NCBI GenBank assembly: GCA_024401095.1
Contig: JAKSLR010000029.1
Span: 1-39,673 of the forward strand
Source of the DNA: Bacteroidaceae bacterium
GTDB taxonomy: Bacteria; Bacteroidota; Bacteroidia; Bacteroidales; Bacteroidaceae
DNA: 39,673 nt
Reading direction: 5' to 3'
Below, one piece after another: positions 16,292-23,824 of this stretch. The stretch's first letter is position 1, and every line of letters starts with the position of its first letter. The notes beneath the pieces are model-generated. The model made no database searches, was not told the DNA's origin, and saw only the letters and a list, made by a program, of their open reading frames with translations. The translations under genes were made by a program, and so were the position numbers.

Positions 16292-16300
16292 TACAGAAAA

Positions 16301-16783
16301 ATGGACATCAAGAAAATCATCAATCCTTGGCAAGGAATGGAAGGATACAACTGTTTTGGTTGTTCACCAGATAATCCTTTTGGACTTCACCTGTGCTTTT
16401 ATGAAGATGGCGAAGATATAGTGACTCAATGGACACCATCAGAGAATTACCAAGGATGGCTAAATACACTGCACGGAGGTATCCAGGCATTGCTACTTGA
16501 CGAAGTTTGCGGATGGGTAATTACAAGAAAACTCCAGACAGCAGGGGTGACCTCAAAAATGGAGACACGCTATAAGCGACCAGTTTCTACAAACGATACA
16601 TCCCTAACTGTACGTGCCCATATCAGAGAGCAGAAAAGAAACATTGTCATTATAGATGCAACTCTGTCTGATTCACAAGGAAACATTTGTACAGAAGCCA
16701 CCTGTACCTATTTCTCGTTCCCAAAAGAAAAGGCTGTTAGTGAAATGTACTTCCAGGACTGCAAAGTAGAAGGAGAAGAATAA
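16301..16783 (+). CDS. Hotdog-fold thioesterase (PaaI-like)
   Basis: A 160-residue hotdog protein. It opens with a Cys-rich NCFGCSPDNPFGLHL motif characteristic of a subset of these thioesterases, then YQGWLNTLHGGIQALLLDEVCGW, with the HGG loop (58-60) and the Asp67 catalytic region. The fold hydrolyses acyl-CoA or acyl-ACP thioesters. It lies 9 bases after PhzF and 5 bases before a DUF2200 gene. Confidence 0.88.
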   Translation: MDIKKIINPWQGMEGYNCFGCSPDNPFGLHLCFYEDGEDIVTQWTPSENYQGWLNTLHGGIQALLLDEVCGWVITRKLQTAGVTSKMETRYKRPVSTNDTSLTVRAHIREQKRNIVIIDATLSDSQGNICTEATCTYFSFPKEKAVSEMYFQDCKVEGEE

Positions 16784-16788
16784 GGCTC

Positions 16789-17133
16789 ATGGATATAACA
16801 GAAATGAAATTCGCGAAAGTGTTTCCTTTTCTCGTGCAGAAAGCAGAACGAAAAGGACGCACAAAGGAAGAAGTCTATGAGGTGACTCGCTGGCTTACCG
16901 GATATTCTTCCTTACAATTGGACGAAATGCTCCAATCAGAGACCACCTATGGGGAATTTATCAACAACGCTCCGGAATTTAACCCTAATGCCTGCCTCAT
17001 CAAAGGGACAGTTTGTGGTATCCGAGTGGAAAACATCGAAGATCCTTTCATGAAGAAAGTAAGGTATCTGGATAAACTCGTTGATGAACTGGCCAAAGGA
17101 AAAGCCCTGGATAAGATAATGAGAAAAGAATGA
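16789..17133 (+). CDS. DUF2200 family protein
   Basis: A 114-residue protein matching DUF2200: KFAKVFPFLVQKAERKGRTKEEV at the N-terminus, LTGYSSLQLDEML, NNAPEFNPNACLIKGTVCGIRVENI, and a terminal KVRYLDKLVDELAKGK helix. No function is known. It is mainly helical with one conserved GVICG-like strand segment. Its stop overlaps the BASS start by 4 bases. Confidence 0.88.
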   Translation: MDITEMKFAKVFPFLVQKAERKGRTKEEVYEVTRWLTGYSSLQLDEMLQSETTYGEFINNAPEFNPNACLIKGTVCGIRVENIEDPFMKKVRYLDKLVDELAKGKALDKIMRKE

Positions 17134-18083
17134 ATTCATTATATAAATTGACCGCATGGGTGGCAGGACACATCACCGTTCTGGTTATTGTTGTCTCTGC
17201 TTTTGCTCTGCTGATTCCTGCATCATTTTCCTGGATTGGAACATCTGTGATAACTCCGTTGTTGGGAATTGTCATGTTTGGCATGGGTTTAACCCTTAAA
17301 CCTCAGGATTTCAAGCCTGTTATCATGCATCCCAAAGAAATCCTTGTTGGAGAAATAGCCCAATTTGTTGTGATGCCGTCCATTGCATGGATACTCTGTA
17401 AGGTAATGAATCTACCTGCCGAACTAGCTTTAGGCGTCATCCTGGTTGGCTGTTGTCCAGGAGGAACAGCCAGTAATGTAATCTGCTATCTGGCAAAAGG
17501 AGACATTGCCTTGAGTGTAGCCATGACAGCAGTTTCAACCCTGCTGGCACCAGTTTTAACCCCCGCTCTTGTATTGCTTTTGGCAGGTGAAGAGGTCAAC
17601 GTAAATGTCATGGGAATGTTCATGAGTATTGTTCAGGTGGTCATTCTTCCAATCCTGCTTGGATTTGCCTTTAACCATTATGCTCGGAAAATCACAGAAC
17701 AGATAACCCCATTGTTACCATTGATTTCCACATTAGCTATTGCAACAATAATCGGAATTGTAATATCACACAATGCAGAAAACATTCTTAACTGTAGTCT
17801 TACGGTTGCATTAGTCGTCATACTTCATAACACCTTTGGTTTATCTCTCGGATATGGCGTCGGTTTCCTGACAGGTATGAATGTCCCAAAGCGTGCAGCC
17901 ATAGCCATAGAAGTAGGTATGCAGAACTCAGGTCTTGCCACGTCACTTGCTGCCACACATTTTGCAATATATCCTATGGCTGCTGTACCTGGTGCAATAT
18001 TCTCTGCTTGGCATAATTTTTCAGGAAGTATAGCTGCACAAGTATTTAGACGGCTTTCTACCCAAAAACAGATGCAAGAATAA
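17130..18083 (+). CDS. Bile acid:sodium symporter family (BASS) transporter
   Basis: A 317-residue inner-membrane protein with about 10 helices. It shows the BASS pattern: MFGMGLTLKPQDF early, then ILVGCCPGGTASNVICYLAKGDIALSV, the conserved helix-break region with Gly/Asn, and later EVGMQNSGLATSLA. The family moves organic anions (bile acids, pantoate, pyruvate and others) with sodium. The ATG overlaps the DUF2200 stop by 4 bases. It ends the six-gene unit. Confidence 0.93.
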   Translation: MNSLYKLTAWVAGHITVLVIVVSAFALLIPASFSWIGTSVITPLLGIVMFGMGLTLKPQDFKPVIMHPKEILVGEIAQFVVMPSIAWILCKVMNLPAELALGVILVGCCPGGTASNVICYLAKGDIALSVAMTAVSTLLAPVLTPALVLLLAGEEVNVNVMGMFMSIVQVVILPILLGFAFNHYARKITEQITPLLPLISTLAIATIIGIVISHNAENILNCSLTVALVVILHNTFGLSLGYGVGFLTGMNVPKRAAIAIEVGMQNSGLATSLAATHFAIYPMAAVPGAIFSAWHNFSGSIAAQVFRRLSTQKQMQE

Positions 18084-18106
18084 AGAGAATAATCCAAATT
18101 AAAACG

Positions 18107-18114
18107 TATATTTG
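18107..18114 (+). promoter_or_regulatory. -7 element of the lipo-nitroreductase operon
   Basis: TATATTTG at this position puts the transcript start near 18120, so the ATG at 18112 cannot be used and the start at 18139 follows. Confidence 0.75.
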
Positions 18115-18138
18115 CAACAAAAAAATAAAACAGAAATT

Positions 18139-18774
18139 ATGAAAAAGGTTTTATCACTAGCAGCTGCAGCATTGATGTTGGTAAGCTGCAACCAGCCTGT
18201 AGCAACTGAACCACAGGCAGAAGAAGTAAACACTTCAGATGTTGTCACAGAAGTTCTAATGAGCCGCAGAAGCATCCGTAAGTATAAAGACCAGACCATT
18301 GATCGCGAGACATTGAAGGAAATTATGAAGTGTGGTATCAATGCCCCTAACGGAATGGGAAAGCAGTATTACGAAGTACGTGTCATTGACTCTCCAGAGC
18401 TGATTAATGATATCACTGCAGCTGTAGTAAGCGATAATCCAAAGATTGGTGAACGCGAAGGTTTCAAGAACATCTTTGTAAATGCACCTTGTGTGGTCTG
18501 CATCGCATACGACAAGAGCTATGATCTCTCACAGGTGGATTGCGGTCTTTTAGGTGAAAATATCATCCTTTCCGCATGGTCTAAGGGTATCGGATCTTGT
18601 TGTCTTGGTAGTTCTGCACGCATGATGACAGATTCTCCTTCTGCTAAGCCATTCTTAGACAAACTGGGCTTCTCAGAAGGTTATGAACTACTCTATTGCA
18701 TTGCTTTAGGTTATCCTGATGAAACACCAGATGCAAAGCCTAGAAACGAAGAAAAGGTTGTTTTTGTAGATTAA
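18139..18774 (+). CDS. Lipid-anchored nitroreductase
   Basis: A 211-residue protein with a lipoprotein signal: MKKVLSLAAAALMLVSC places the lipidated Cys at residue 17, followed by a Glu/Pro linker. The rest is a nitroreductase fold: VLMSRRSIRKYKD (Arg43, Arg44, Ser45, Arg47 as FMN phosphate contacts), APNGMGKQ in place of the usual APTxxNxQ loop, and GIGSCCLGSS. The expected place is the periplasmic leaflet, unusual for an FMN enzyme that normally uses cytosolic NAD(P)H. An SDR follows 5 bases after its stop. Substrate unknown. Confidence 0.9.
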   Translation: MKKVLSLAAAALMLVSCNQPVATEPQAEEVNTSDVVTEVLMSRRSIRKYKDQTIDRETLKEIMKCGINAPNGMGKQYYEVRVIDSPELINDITAAVVSDNPKIGEREGFKNIFVNAPCVVCIAYDKSYDLSQVDCGLLGENIILSAWSKGIGSCCLGSSARMMTDSPSAKPFLDKLGFSEGYELLYCIALGYPDETPDAKPRNEEKVVFVD

Positions 18775-18779
18775 AAAAT

Positions 18780-19538
18780 ATGGGTAAAATAGTATTTATT
18801 ACCGGTGCTACCAGTGGTATTGGTGAAGCCTGTGCAAGAAAGTTTGCAGAAGGAGGATATGACCTCATCCTTACTGGAAGAAATGTCAAGAAACTTGTAG
18901 CTGTTCAAAAGGAACTGGAGGCACTTGGCAGGAAGGTAAAGACACTTGTATTTGATGTACGAGATGCCGTGGCAGCAAAAGAAGCAGTTGAATCCCTGGA
19001 AGAAGAATGGAAGATTATTGATGTCCTCATCAATAACGCAGGATTAGCTTTAGGCCTTGAAAAAGAATATGAAGGAGATCTTGAAGATTGGAACACCATG
19101 ATCGACACCAACATAAAGGGTCTTTTGACAATGACTCGCCTATTGGTTCCAGCCATGATTGAACGCAACGAAGGCCATGTCATCAACGTAGGTAGTGTAG
19201 CTGGTGATGCTGCTTATGCAAACGGCAATGTTTATTGTGCTACGAAGGCCGCCGTTAAAGCCATTACAGATGGCCTGAGAATTGATGTTGCAGAAAGTGC
19301 TGTTCGTGTTACCAATCTGAAGCCAGGATTAGTTGAAACGAATTTCAGCAACATCCGTTTTCATGGTGACAACGAGCGTGCAGACAACGTTTACAAAGGC
19401 ATCACACCATTGACAGGAGCTGATATTGCTGATGTTGCCTTTTATGCTGCATCCGCTCCTAAACACGTACAGATTGCTGAAGTTCTCATTCTGGCAACTC
19501 ATCAGGCAAGCGGTTCTGTTATTCATAGAGAAAAGTAA
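18780..19538 (+). CDS. SDR family oxidoreductase (YdfG-like)
   Basis: A 252-residue classical SDR. TGATSGIG (about 7-14) binds the cofactor, LILTGRNVKK suggests NADP, VLINNAGLALG is the NNAG motif, NVGSVAGDAAYANGNVYCATK holds Ser, Tyr and Lys of the catalytic triad, and KPGLVETNFSNIRFHGD follows. This pattern, with the ETNFSxxRF segment, fits the YdfG group that acts on serine, 3-hydroxy acids and related substrates. The stop overlaps the DUF2461 start by 1 base (TAATG). Confidence 0.9.
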   Translation: MGKIVFITGATSGIGEACARKFAEGGYDLILTGRNVKKLVAVQKELEALGRKVKTLVFDVRDAVAAKEAVESLEEEWKIIDVLINNAGLALGLEKEYEGDLEDWNTMIDTNIKGLLTMTRLLVPAMIERNEGHVINVGSVAGDAAYANGNVYCATKAAVKAITDGLRIDVAESAVRVTNLKPGLVETNFSNIRFHGDNERADNVYKGITPLTGADIADVAFYAASAPKHVQIAEVLILATHQASGSVIHREK

Positions 19539-20221
19539 TGAAAGAAATCCTACGTTTCCTGCAAGAATTGCAGCAGAACAACAACCGGGAGTGGTTCCAT
19601 GCCAACAAGCAATGGTACCAGGAAATACAGAAGAAATGGAACCTTTTCTGTGAGGAACTTATCCGTGAGGTTGGTTCATTCGATGAAGACATCGCTAAGC
19701 TAACTTTACAGGATTGTACCTACCGTATCTACCGAGACACGCGTTTCAGTAACGACAAGACACCGTACAAGACAAACTTCGGTGTTTTTCTAGCTTCTGG
19801 AGGCAAGAAATCCATGCATGCCGGTTATTACTTTCATGTAAGTACAGGAGAAGGTGATACCTATCCGCATGCACACATGCTGGCAGCGGGCAACTATTGC
19901 TATGACAACAGAACTGTAAAGATTCTGCGTGAAGATATCAGCGATGGTTGGGATGAGTTCAGCAAGGAAGTCCTGGCTGTGGCTGATTCCAGATTTCAGG
20001 TGGATATGGACGGTGCTTTAAAGAAAGTGCCTAAAGAATTTCCAGCCGACGCACCTTATGCAGATTGGATGCGTTTGAAGAGCTATAGTCTTTTTACCCA
20101 TGTAGATACAGACTTCATCCTACAACCTGATCTGGCAAAAAAGGTTGCAGAGATATTCAAGACTGCAAAGCCTTTCAATGATTATATAAACCGGGCTGTT
20201 GATTATATCAACGAAAGATAA
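19538..20221 (+). CDS. DUF2461 family protein
   Basis: A 227-residue cytosolic protein with the TIGR02453/DUF2461 signature: FLQELQQNNNREWFHANK at the N-terminus, then YRIYRDTRFSNDKTPYKTNFG and AGYYFHV, and later YADWMRLKSYSLF. The function is unknown. It ends the three-gene unit and converges on trmN6 with only 5 bases between stops and no obvious hairpin. Confidence 0.9.
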   Translation: MKEILRFLQELQQNNNREWFHANKQWYQEIQKKWNLFCEELIREVGSFDEDIAKLTLQDCTYRIYRDTRFSNDKTPYKTNFGVFLASGGKKSMHAGYYFHVSTGEGDTYPHAHMLAAGNYCYDNRTVKILREDISDGWDEFSKEVLAVADSRFQVDMDGALKKVPKEFPADAPYADWMRLKSYSLFTHVDTDFILQPDLAKKVAEIFKTAKPFNDYINRAVDYINER

Positions 20222-20226
20222 AAAAC

Positions 20227-20949
20227 TTAAACATGGAAGTCGTTCATGAGCTGGGAATACCACTCTGAGCGACTTCTATCAGTATTTCTCATACAGAAGA
20301 CATGTTCACTTGGTGTAACAATCTGTCCTTTCTTATGCACCAGGACAAAACGCTTGGGTTCCTTCTCTGGAACCGATTTTATTTTAAAGATATCCTGAAG
20401 CCAAAATCCACGGATCTGACATTCAAAACAGAAATCATCCAAGACCTCTGGAGGAATGCAGACAGAAAACACACCTCCATCCTTTAATAAATCATAGGCC
20501 CCACCAATCAATACAGGAAAAGGAAGGCTGGAGGTATGACGGGCACGGGTCCTTCCCAAATCAGAACTCTCAGTGCTCTTGTCAAAATAAGGAGGATTAC
20601 ATACCACACTGTCAAAAGCCTCACTCAAACCATTTGCTTTTACTTCGGCCAGATAGTCCTGGAAAGAAAGATGCTTTAAGACAATTCTGTCTGCAAACGG
20701 AGAATCCTGGAAATTACGGCTTGCATCAAGCACTGCGTTATCATCTATTTCTATGGCAGTAAGTTGGGCAAAAGGATATCGCTGTGCAAGCATGAGAGAA
20801 AGAATTCCTGTACCTGTACCAATATCAAGAATCTGATTTCCTCCCTCTGAAAGTGTACCCAGCAAATCACAATCTGTTCCCACCTTCATGGCAGCATGTT
20901 CCTGATGTATTGTAAACTGCTTATAAACAAAAATATCTTTCTTTCCCAT
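20227..20949 (-). CDS. trmN6: tRNA1(Val) adenine-37 N6-methyltransferase
   Basis: A 240-residue Rossmann methyltransferase. FTIHQEHAAMKVGTDCDLLG is the TrmN6/YfiC entry motif, LDIGTGTGI (41-49) is SAM motif I, and NPPYF (118-122) is the N6-adenine catalytic motif IV. It methylates A37 of tRNA1(Val). It is a single gene facing the DUF2461 unit and divergent from the Bcp operon. Confidence 0.93.
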   Translation of the reverse strand: MGKKDIFVYKQFTIHQEHAAMKVGTDCDLLGTLSEGGNQILDIGTGTGILSLMLAQRYPFAQLTAIEIDDNAVLDASRNFQDSPFADRIVLKHLSFQDYLAEVKANGLSEAFDSVVCNPPYFDKSTESSDLGRTRARHTSSLPFPVLIGGAYDLLKDGGVFSVCIPPEVLDDFCFECQIRGFWLQDIFKIKSVPEKEPKRFVLVHKKGQIVTPSEHVFCMRNTDRSRSEWYSQLMNDFHV

Positions 20950-20966
20950 AGCTTTGTTTTATAGTG

Positions 20967-20974
20967 CAAAGTTA
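20967..20974 (-). promoter_or_regulatory. -7 element of trmN6
   Basis: On the minus strand TAACTTTG (20974-20967) matches TAnnTTTG, 18 bases before the start codon. Confidence 0.6.
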
Positions 20975-20995
20975 CAACTTTTTCCCAAAACTTTG

Positions 20996-21003
20996 TATCT
21001 TTG
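20996..21003 (+). promoter_or_regulatory. -7 element of the bcp-yaaA-HD/msrA operon
   Basis: TATCTTTG is an exact -7 and gives a leader of about 28 nt. It lies 22 bases from the divergent trmN6 element. Confidence 0.75.
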
Positions 21004-21035
21004 CAGAGCATAGACAAATATAAACAAAGAGAATT

Positions 21036-21497
21036 ATGACAATAGGTGATAAAATTCCTGAAATTCTAGGTGTTGACCAGAATGGTAATGAGATTAAGGC
21101 AAGTGATTACATAGGCCAGAAAATCATTCTTTACAGCTACCCTAAGGCTAATACTTCCGGTTGTACTGCAGAGGCTTGTTCCCTTCAAGCACACAAAGAA
21201 GAACTGGCAGCAGCAGGCTATGCCATCATAGGCGTAAGCAAGGACAAGGTTGAACTTCAGAAAAAATTTGCAGACAACCAACATTTGGAATTTCCTTTGA
21301 TTGCCGATACAGATACCACCCTGCTGCAGACATTAGGCTGCTGGGGAGAAAAAGTTGCATGTGGACGCAAGACTATCGGCATTCTTCGTACCACCTATCT
21401 GGTAAATGAAGAGGGAATCATCGAGAAAATCTTTACACCAAAAGAAATTAAAACCAAGATTCACGCAGAGCAGATTCTGGATTACATCAATAAGTAA
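21036..21497 (+). CDS. bcp: Thiol peroxidase Bcp (PrxQ)
   Basis: A 153-residue peroxiredoxin. The peroxidatic Cys43 lies in NTSGCTAEAC with the resolving Cys48 five residues later, the Bcp/PrxQ arrangement. IILYSYPKA precedes it, and GVSKDKVELQKKFA follows. It reduces hydrogen peroxide and organic hydroperoxides with thioredoxin. It heads an operon with yaaA (3-base gap) and the HD-MsrA fusion, so this transcript serves peroxide defence. Confidence 0.95.
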   Translation: MTIGDKIPEILGVDQNGNEIKASDYIGQKIILYSYPKANTSGCTAEACSLQAHKEELAAAGYAIIGVSKDKVELQKKFADNQHLEFPLIADTDTTLLQTLGCWGEKVACGRKTIGILRTTYLVNEEGIIEKIFTPKEIKTKIHAEQILDYINK

Positions 21498-21500
21498 ACC

Positions 21501-22256
21501 ATGCAGATTTTACTGGCCAATGCCAAAGTCATGTTCAAGGAGGTGAATCGGAAACCTGTTTCTGAGCCGTTGTTTCAAGATGTTGCTAATCTCTTGGCAG
21601 CCGGCATGGCCCAATTGGACGTAGCAGAGCTGGCAAAACAGCTGGACTGTAACCATAAACTGGCAGCAGAGAATTGGCATCGATATCAAAACTTCTTCAA
21701 CGAAGAAAAGATGCCAGCCCTATTGGCTTACAATGGTCAAGCCTATAAGCATCTACGCGCCCAATCTCTTTCTGATGAGGCTCTAGACTTTGGTCAGAAA
21801 CACCTATGGATTACCTGTTTCCTCTATGGGCTTCTTCGACCTATGGATGGCATTGTGCATTACCGTATGGAACATTGCGTAAAACTTCCGGTAACACAGC
21901 AAATACCAGTGAATCAGTTTTGGAAAGACAAATTGACCAACGTGCTAATCAATAGTGTGAAAGCCGATGACGGCATTCTTGTTCATCTTTCTACAGAAGA
22001 GTATGAACATCTCTTCGATTGGAAACGTGTCTGTCAAGAGATAAAAGTCATTCATCCACTATTCTACGTCCGCCAACCTGACGGAGGACTGAAAATGCAA
22101 GCAGTGTGGGCAAAGACTGCCCGAGGTGCCATGGTACGGTTTATACTTCAGAACCAACTGATGTTCCCTGAAGAGCTTAATGCCTTCGAATATGAAGGGT
22201 TTACTTATAACCCACGTTTAGGAGAACCAGACTATCCACATTTCATTAAAGAATAA
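21501..22256 (+). CDS. yaaA: Peroxide stress protein YaaA
   Basis: A 251-residue protein of the YaaA/DUF328 family, which limits free iron and damage during peroxide stress. Visible landmarks are the N-terminal MQILLANAKVMF, the ALLAYNGQAYKHL segment (usual FxGDVYxGL), ILYGLLRPMD-type FLYGLLRPMDGIVHYRMEH, and VWAKTARGAMVRFI near the end. It follows bcp and is 2 bases before the HD-MsrA fusion. Confidence 0.93.
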   Translation: MQILLANAKVMFKEVNRKPVSEPLFQDVANLLAAGMAQLDVAELAKQLDCNHKLAAENWHRYQNFFNEEKMPALLAYNGQAYKHLRAQSLSDEALDFGQKHLWITCFLYGLLRPMDGIVHYRMEHCVKLPVTQQIPVNQFWKDKLTNVLINSVKADDGILVHLSTEEYEHLFDWKRVCQEIKVIHPLFYVRQPDGGLKMQAVWAKTARGAMVRFILQNQLMFPEELNAFEYEGFTYNPRLGEPDYPHFIKE

Positions 22257-22258
22257 TT

Positions 22259-23191
22259 ATGAGCACAGTAGATATAGCTTTGAAAATAGCCGTGGCGGCA
22301 CATAAAGGTCAAGTTGACCGTGATGATGAAGCATACATCTTGCATCCATTAGCCGTAGGTCTTATGGGAAAAACCGATGAAGAGCGATGTACGGGATTCT
22401 TACACGATGTCCTTGAAGACACCGATTATACTGTAGAGATGCTGGAAGAAGCAGGTATTCCCGATGGCGTGATCAATGCATTAGAGCTGTTGACGCACGA
22501 CAAGGATACTCTTTATTACGACTATGTTCAACACATCATTGATTCCCACAATCCAATAGCTCTACGTGTCAAGTACAATGACCTTCAGCACAATTACGAG
22601 CGAGGTAAAGCCTATCCAGATTTGCAAGAAAAACATGGAAAGGCTTTGAAAATGATAAAAGCAGCCATTGAAGAGATGAATCGGGTAACTCCTTACGAGC
22701 CAAAAGAAAATTGTGAGACAGCTGTATTTGCTGCTGGTTGTTTTTGGGGTGTACAGCATTATTTCCAGCGTAAAAATGGTGTATTGAATACCTATGTAGG
22801 TTATATTGGCGGCGAAGAAGAATACCCTACTTACGATGAAGTTCGTGCACATCATACTCATCATATAGAAGCTATATTAGTAGAGTATAACCCTGAAGAG
22901 GTCTCTTATTCAGATTTGTGTAAGCTATTCTTTGAAATTCATGATCCTGCACAAACCGACGGACAGGGTCCTGATAAAGGCTCACAGTACCGCAGTGCAG
23001 TATTTTACAAGGACGAAGAGCAATTGGCTATCACCAATGAGCTAATCGGCATCCTACGAGAAAAAGGCTACGAAGTAAACACACTGGTTAAGCCAGCCAC
23101 ACGTTTCTGGATTGCCGAAGGGTATCATCAGAATTATTACGAGAATACAGGAGGTAGTCCATATTGCCATGTAAGGAGACGCAAATTCTAA
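22259..23191 (+). CDS. msrA: HD (ppGpp-hydrolase-like) - MsrA fusion protein
   Basis: A 310-residue two-domain protein. Residues about 1-140 form a SpoT/MESH1-type HD hydrolase: AHKGQ, YILHP (His29), FLHDVLEDTDY (His49, Asp50, Glu53, Asp54) and VKYNDLQHN (Asp108), so the four metal ligands and the ED pair are kept. It lacks a synthetase, TGS or ACT domain. Residues about 152-310 are methionine-S-sulfoxide reductase: AAGCFWG with catalytic Cys161, GYIGGEEEYPTYDEV, EIHDPAQ and GSQYRSAVFY, with a possible resolving Cys303. The usual TGHxEA is THHIEA. The reading frame is continuous through the linker. It is cotranscribed with bcp and yaaA. Confidence 0.9.
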   Translation: MSTVDIALKIAVAAHKGQVDRDDEAYILHPLAVGLMGKTDEERCTGFLHDVLEDTDYTVEMLEEAGIPDGVINALELLTHDKDTLYYDYVQHIIDSHNPIALRVKYNDLQHNYERGKAYPDLQEKHGKALKMIKAAIEEMNRVTPYEPKENCETAVFAAGCFWGVQHYFQRKNGVLNTYVGYIGGEEEYPTYDEVRAHHTHHIEAILVEYNPEEVSYSDLCKLFFEIHDPAQTDGQGPDKGSQYRSAVFYKDEEQLAITNELIGILREKGYEVNTLVKPATRFWIAEGYHQNYYENTGGSPYCHVRRRKF

Positions 23192-23200
23192 GTTTTTTCT

Positions 23201-23208
23201 TATCTTTG
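23201..23208 (+). promoter_or_regulatory. -7 element of the eight-gene FNT-GNAT operon
   Basis: TATCTTTG lies 22 bases before the ATG of the channel gene and just after the HD-MsrA stop. Confidence 0.75.
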
Positions 23209-23230
23209 CACGCATATCATTTTAATCATT

Positions 23231-23824
23231 ATGACAATTATTCAAATTCTACGTTCCTCTATCTTGGCCGGTATTTGCATTGGCATTGCTGGATTCGGCT
23301 ATTTGGCAGAAAAAAGTATCATCGGTGCCGTATTATTCGCATTTGGACTTCTTACCGTAGTTCATTATGCGCTGAAACTATATACAGGTACAGCAGGTTT
23401 CATTAAGAAAGGAGAACTTGGACAACTGTTCCTTATTTTGGGCGGTAATCTCATCGGATGTCTGTTGGTTGCACTCATAGTACGTTGTAGTCCAATGCCA
23501 TTACAAGAAACTGCTCAGAAAATCCTAGAAGGACGTCTGGCTGTTGGCCCTCTGAAAGGTGGAATTCTAGCTATCGGTTGCGGCTTTATCATGACCACAG
23601 CTGTAACCTTTGCGCGTCAGGGAAAAAACTTGCCATTGCTGTTTGGCGTACCTTTGTTTATCATGTGCGGATTTCCTCACTGCGTAGCCGATGCATTTTA
23701 CTACATGTGTGTACCTGTTTCTTTCATAGGTTCCAATCTGGTTGATACATTGGTTTTCTATATCGCTATCGTTATCGGCAACTTTATCGGATGTAATCTG
23801 TATCGTATTCTTATCAAGAATTAA
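23231..23824 (+). CDS. Formate/nitrite transporter family protein (compact)
   Basis: A 197-residue inner-membrane protein with about six helices. GFPHCVADAFYYMC (148-160) matches the FNT GFEHSVANMF loop, with the gating His150 kept. Other landmarks are HYALKLYTGTAGF and GNLIGC. FNT proteins carry formate, nitrite or hydrosulfide and are normally about 260-280 residues; this one is shorter because the N-terminal and C-terminal tails are missing. The start is well placed after the promoter, so it does not look truncated by mutation. It is followed by an inositol-phosphatase gene with no gap. Confidence 0.85.
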   Translation: MTIIQILRSSILAGICIGIAGFGYLAEKSIIGAVLFAFGLLTVVHYALKLYTGTAGFIKKGELGQLFLILGGNLIGCLLVALIVRCSPMPLQETAQKILEGRLAVGPLKGGILAIGCGFIMTTAVTFARQGKNLPLLFGVPLFIMCGFPHCVADAFYYMCVPVSFIGSNLVDTLVFYIAIVIGNFIGCNLYRILIKN

